A stretch of DNA of 5,201 nt from the NCBI GenBank assembly GCA_017435185.1, contig JAFSFN010000167.1:1-5201 (forward strand), in the 5' to 3' direction. The DNA is from Clostridia bacterium. GTDB taxonomy: Bacteria > Bacillota > Clostridia > Christensenellales > CAG-138. The position numbers were made by a program, and so were the translations under genes. Shown in pieces: positions 4,759-5,201 of this stretch. The notes beneath the pieces were generated by a model that was given only the letters and a program-made list of their open reading frames with translations, ran no database searches and had not been told where the DNA came from. How positions within the stretch are numbered: the first letter of the stretch is position 1; every line of letters begins with the position of its first letter.

Positions 4759-5201
4759 TTATAATTTATTGACTATATCCTTAAAAATTCGTCCACGCTC
4801 TTCGTAGTCTGAGAACATTCCCCAGCTTGCAGCCGCAGGCGAGAGCAAAACCGCATCGCCCGACTGAGCCATGTTTTGAGCCATTTTTACCATTTCTTCA
4901 AGAGTACCGTCGCAGACACTTATATTGTCAAAGCCGCTTCTTTTTGCGGCGTCAAGTATGGCATTCGTATTTGAGCCTGAAACTATTACCGCTTTTACTA
5001 TATCACCAAACACGGCAAAGAGGGGCATAAAATCACTGTGTTTATCATAATTTCCGACTCCCAAAAGCAATATTGTCGGTCTGCTCATTGCCTCAACCGC
5101 TTTTATGGTGGAATCGGGATTTGTTCCCTTTGAATCATTTATATAAAGGACGCCGTCTTTTTCTCGTACGGGCTCTATTCTGTGTTCAACACCGCCAAAC
5201 G
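4759..5201 (-). CDS. murD: UDP-N-acetylmuramoylalanine--D-glutamate ligase MurD, C-terminal part (cut by window end)
   Basis: MurD adds D-glutamate to UDP-MurNAc-L-alanine using ATP in the cytoplasm, the second amino-acid step of peptidoglycan precursor synthesis. The visible 146 residues are the C-terminal ligase domain. They begin within FGGVEHRIEP, equivalent to the FxGLxHRxE region of other MurD proteins, followed by YINDSKGTNPDST (19-31), the LLLGVGNYDKHSDF segment (44-57), matching the GGxxKxxDF region, and LLSPAAASWGMFSDYEERG (118-136), matching the SPACAS...FxxFExRG motif. The frame is open to the window edge; an internal Met at 5088 is not the start. The N-terminal and central ATP-binding domains (about two thirds of a normal ~450-residue MurD) lie beyond the window. 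The TAA stop at 4759 is 15 nt before ftsW, consistent with one operon. Confidence 0.96.
   Translation of the reverse strand, partial: FGGVEHRIEPVREKDGVLYINDSKGTNPDSTIKAVEAMSRPTILLLGVGNYDKHSDFMPLFAVFGDIVKAVIVSGSNTNAILDAAKRSGFDNISVCDGTLEEMVKMAQNMAQSGDAVLLSPAAASWGMFSDYEERGRIFKDIVNKL

Overview
The window is a stretch of a bacterial division and cell-wall (dcw) cluster. Every real gene is on the minus strand, so transcription runs from high to low coordinates: murD (C-terminal part, cut by the window end), ftsW, ftsQ/divIB, a small Cu/Zn superoxide-dismutase-family gene, ftsA, and ftsZ (N-terminal part, cut by the window start). The gene set points to a Gram-positive, moderate-GC anaerobe of class Clostridia, most likely an Oscillospiraceae/Ruminococcaceae-type gut bacterium. 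The grounds are the DivIB-type FtsQ, the clostridial flavour of the FtsW sequence, strong AAGGAGG-type ribosome binding sites, and a SOD-family protein of a kind I remember from that group. The taxonomic call is an inference.

Layout, read 3' to 5' on the plus strand. 5201-4759 is the end of murD (cytoplasmic UDP-MurNAc-Ala-D-Glu ligase). 4743-3622 is ftsW (SEDS peptidoglycan polymerase). 3611-2463 is ftsQ/divIB (bitopic division protein with a POTRA domain). 2444-2034 is the SOD-family gene. These four genes are packed with gaps of 15, 10 and 18 nt, as expected of one operon with coupled translation. A 228-bp non-coding spacer (1806-2033) follows. It holds a weak possible terminator, two candidate promoters, several inverted repeats and two hairpins in the ftsA leader. 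Then come ftsA (1805-594) and, 21 nt later, ftsZ (from 572 off the window).

How the genes work together: MurD makes the peptidoglycan precursor, FtsW polymerises lipid II at the septum, FtsQ/DivIB organises the division complex, FtsA tethers FtsZ to the membrane, and FtsZ forms the ring. The outlier is the SOD-family gene between ftsQ and ftsA. It retains every canonical copper and zinc ligand and the disulfide cysteines, has a shortened zinc loop, and has no visible signal peptide. Its start is also unclear: family-like sequence seems to continue upstream of the only in-frame start codon into tandem stop codons. murG and murA, which often sit between ftsW and ftsQ in Gram-positives, are absent here.

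I see no mobile element, CRISPR array, tRNA or rRNA. Most of the window is ordinary core biology. The parts worth a second look are the SOD-family gene in this operon position and the dyad-rich ftsA leader.
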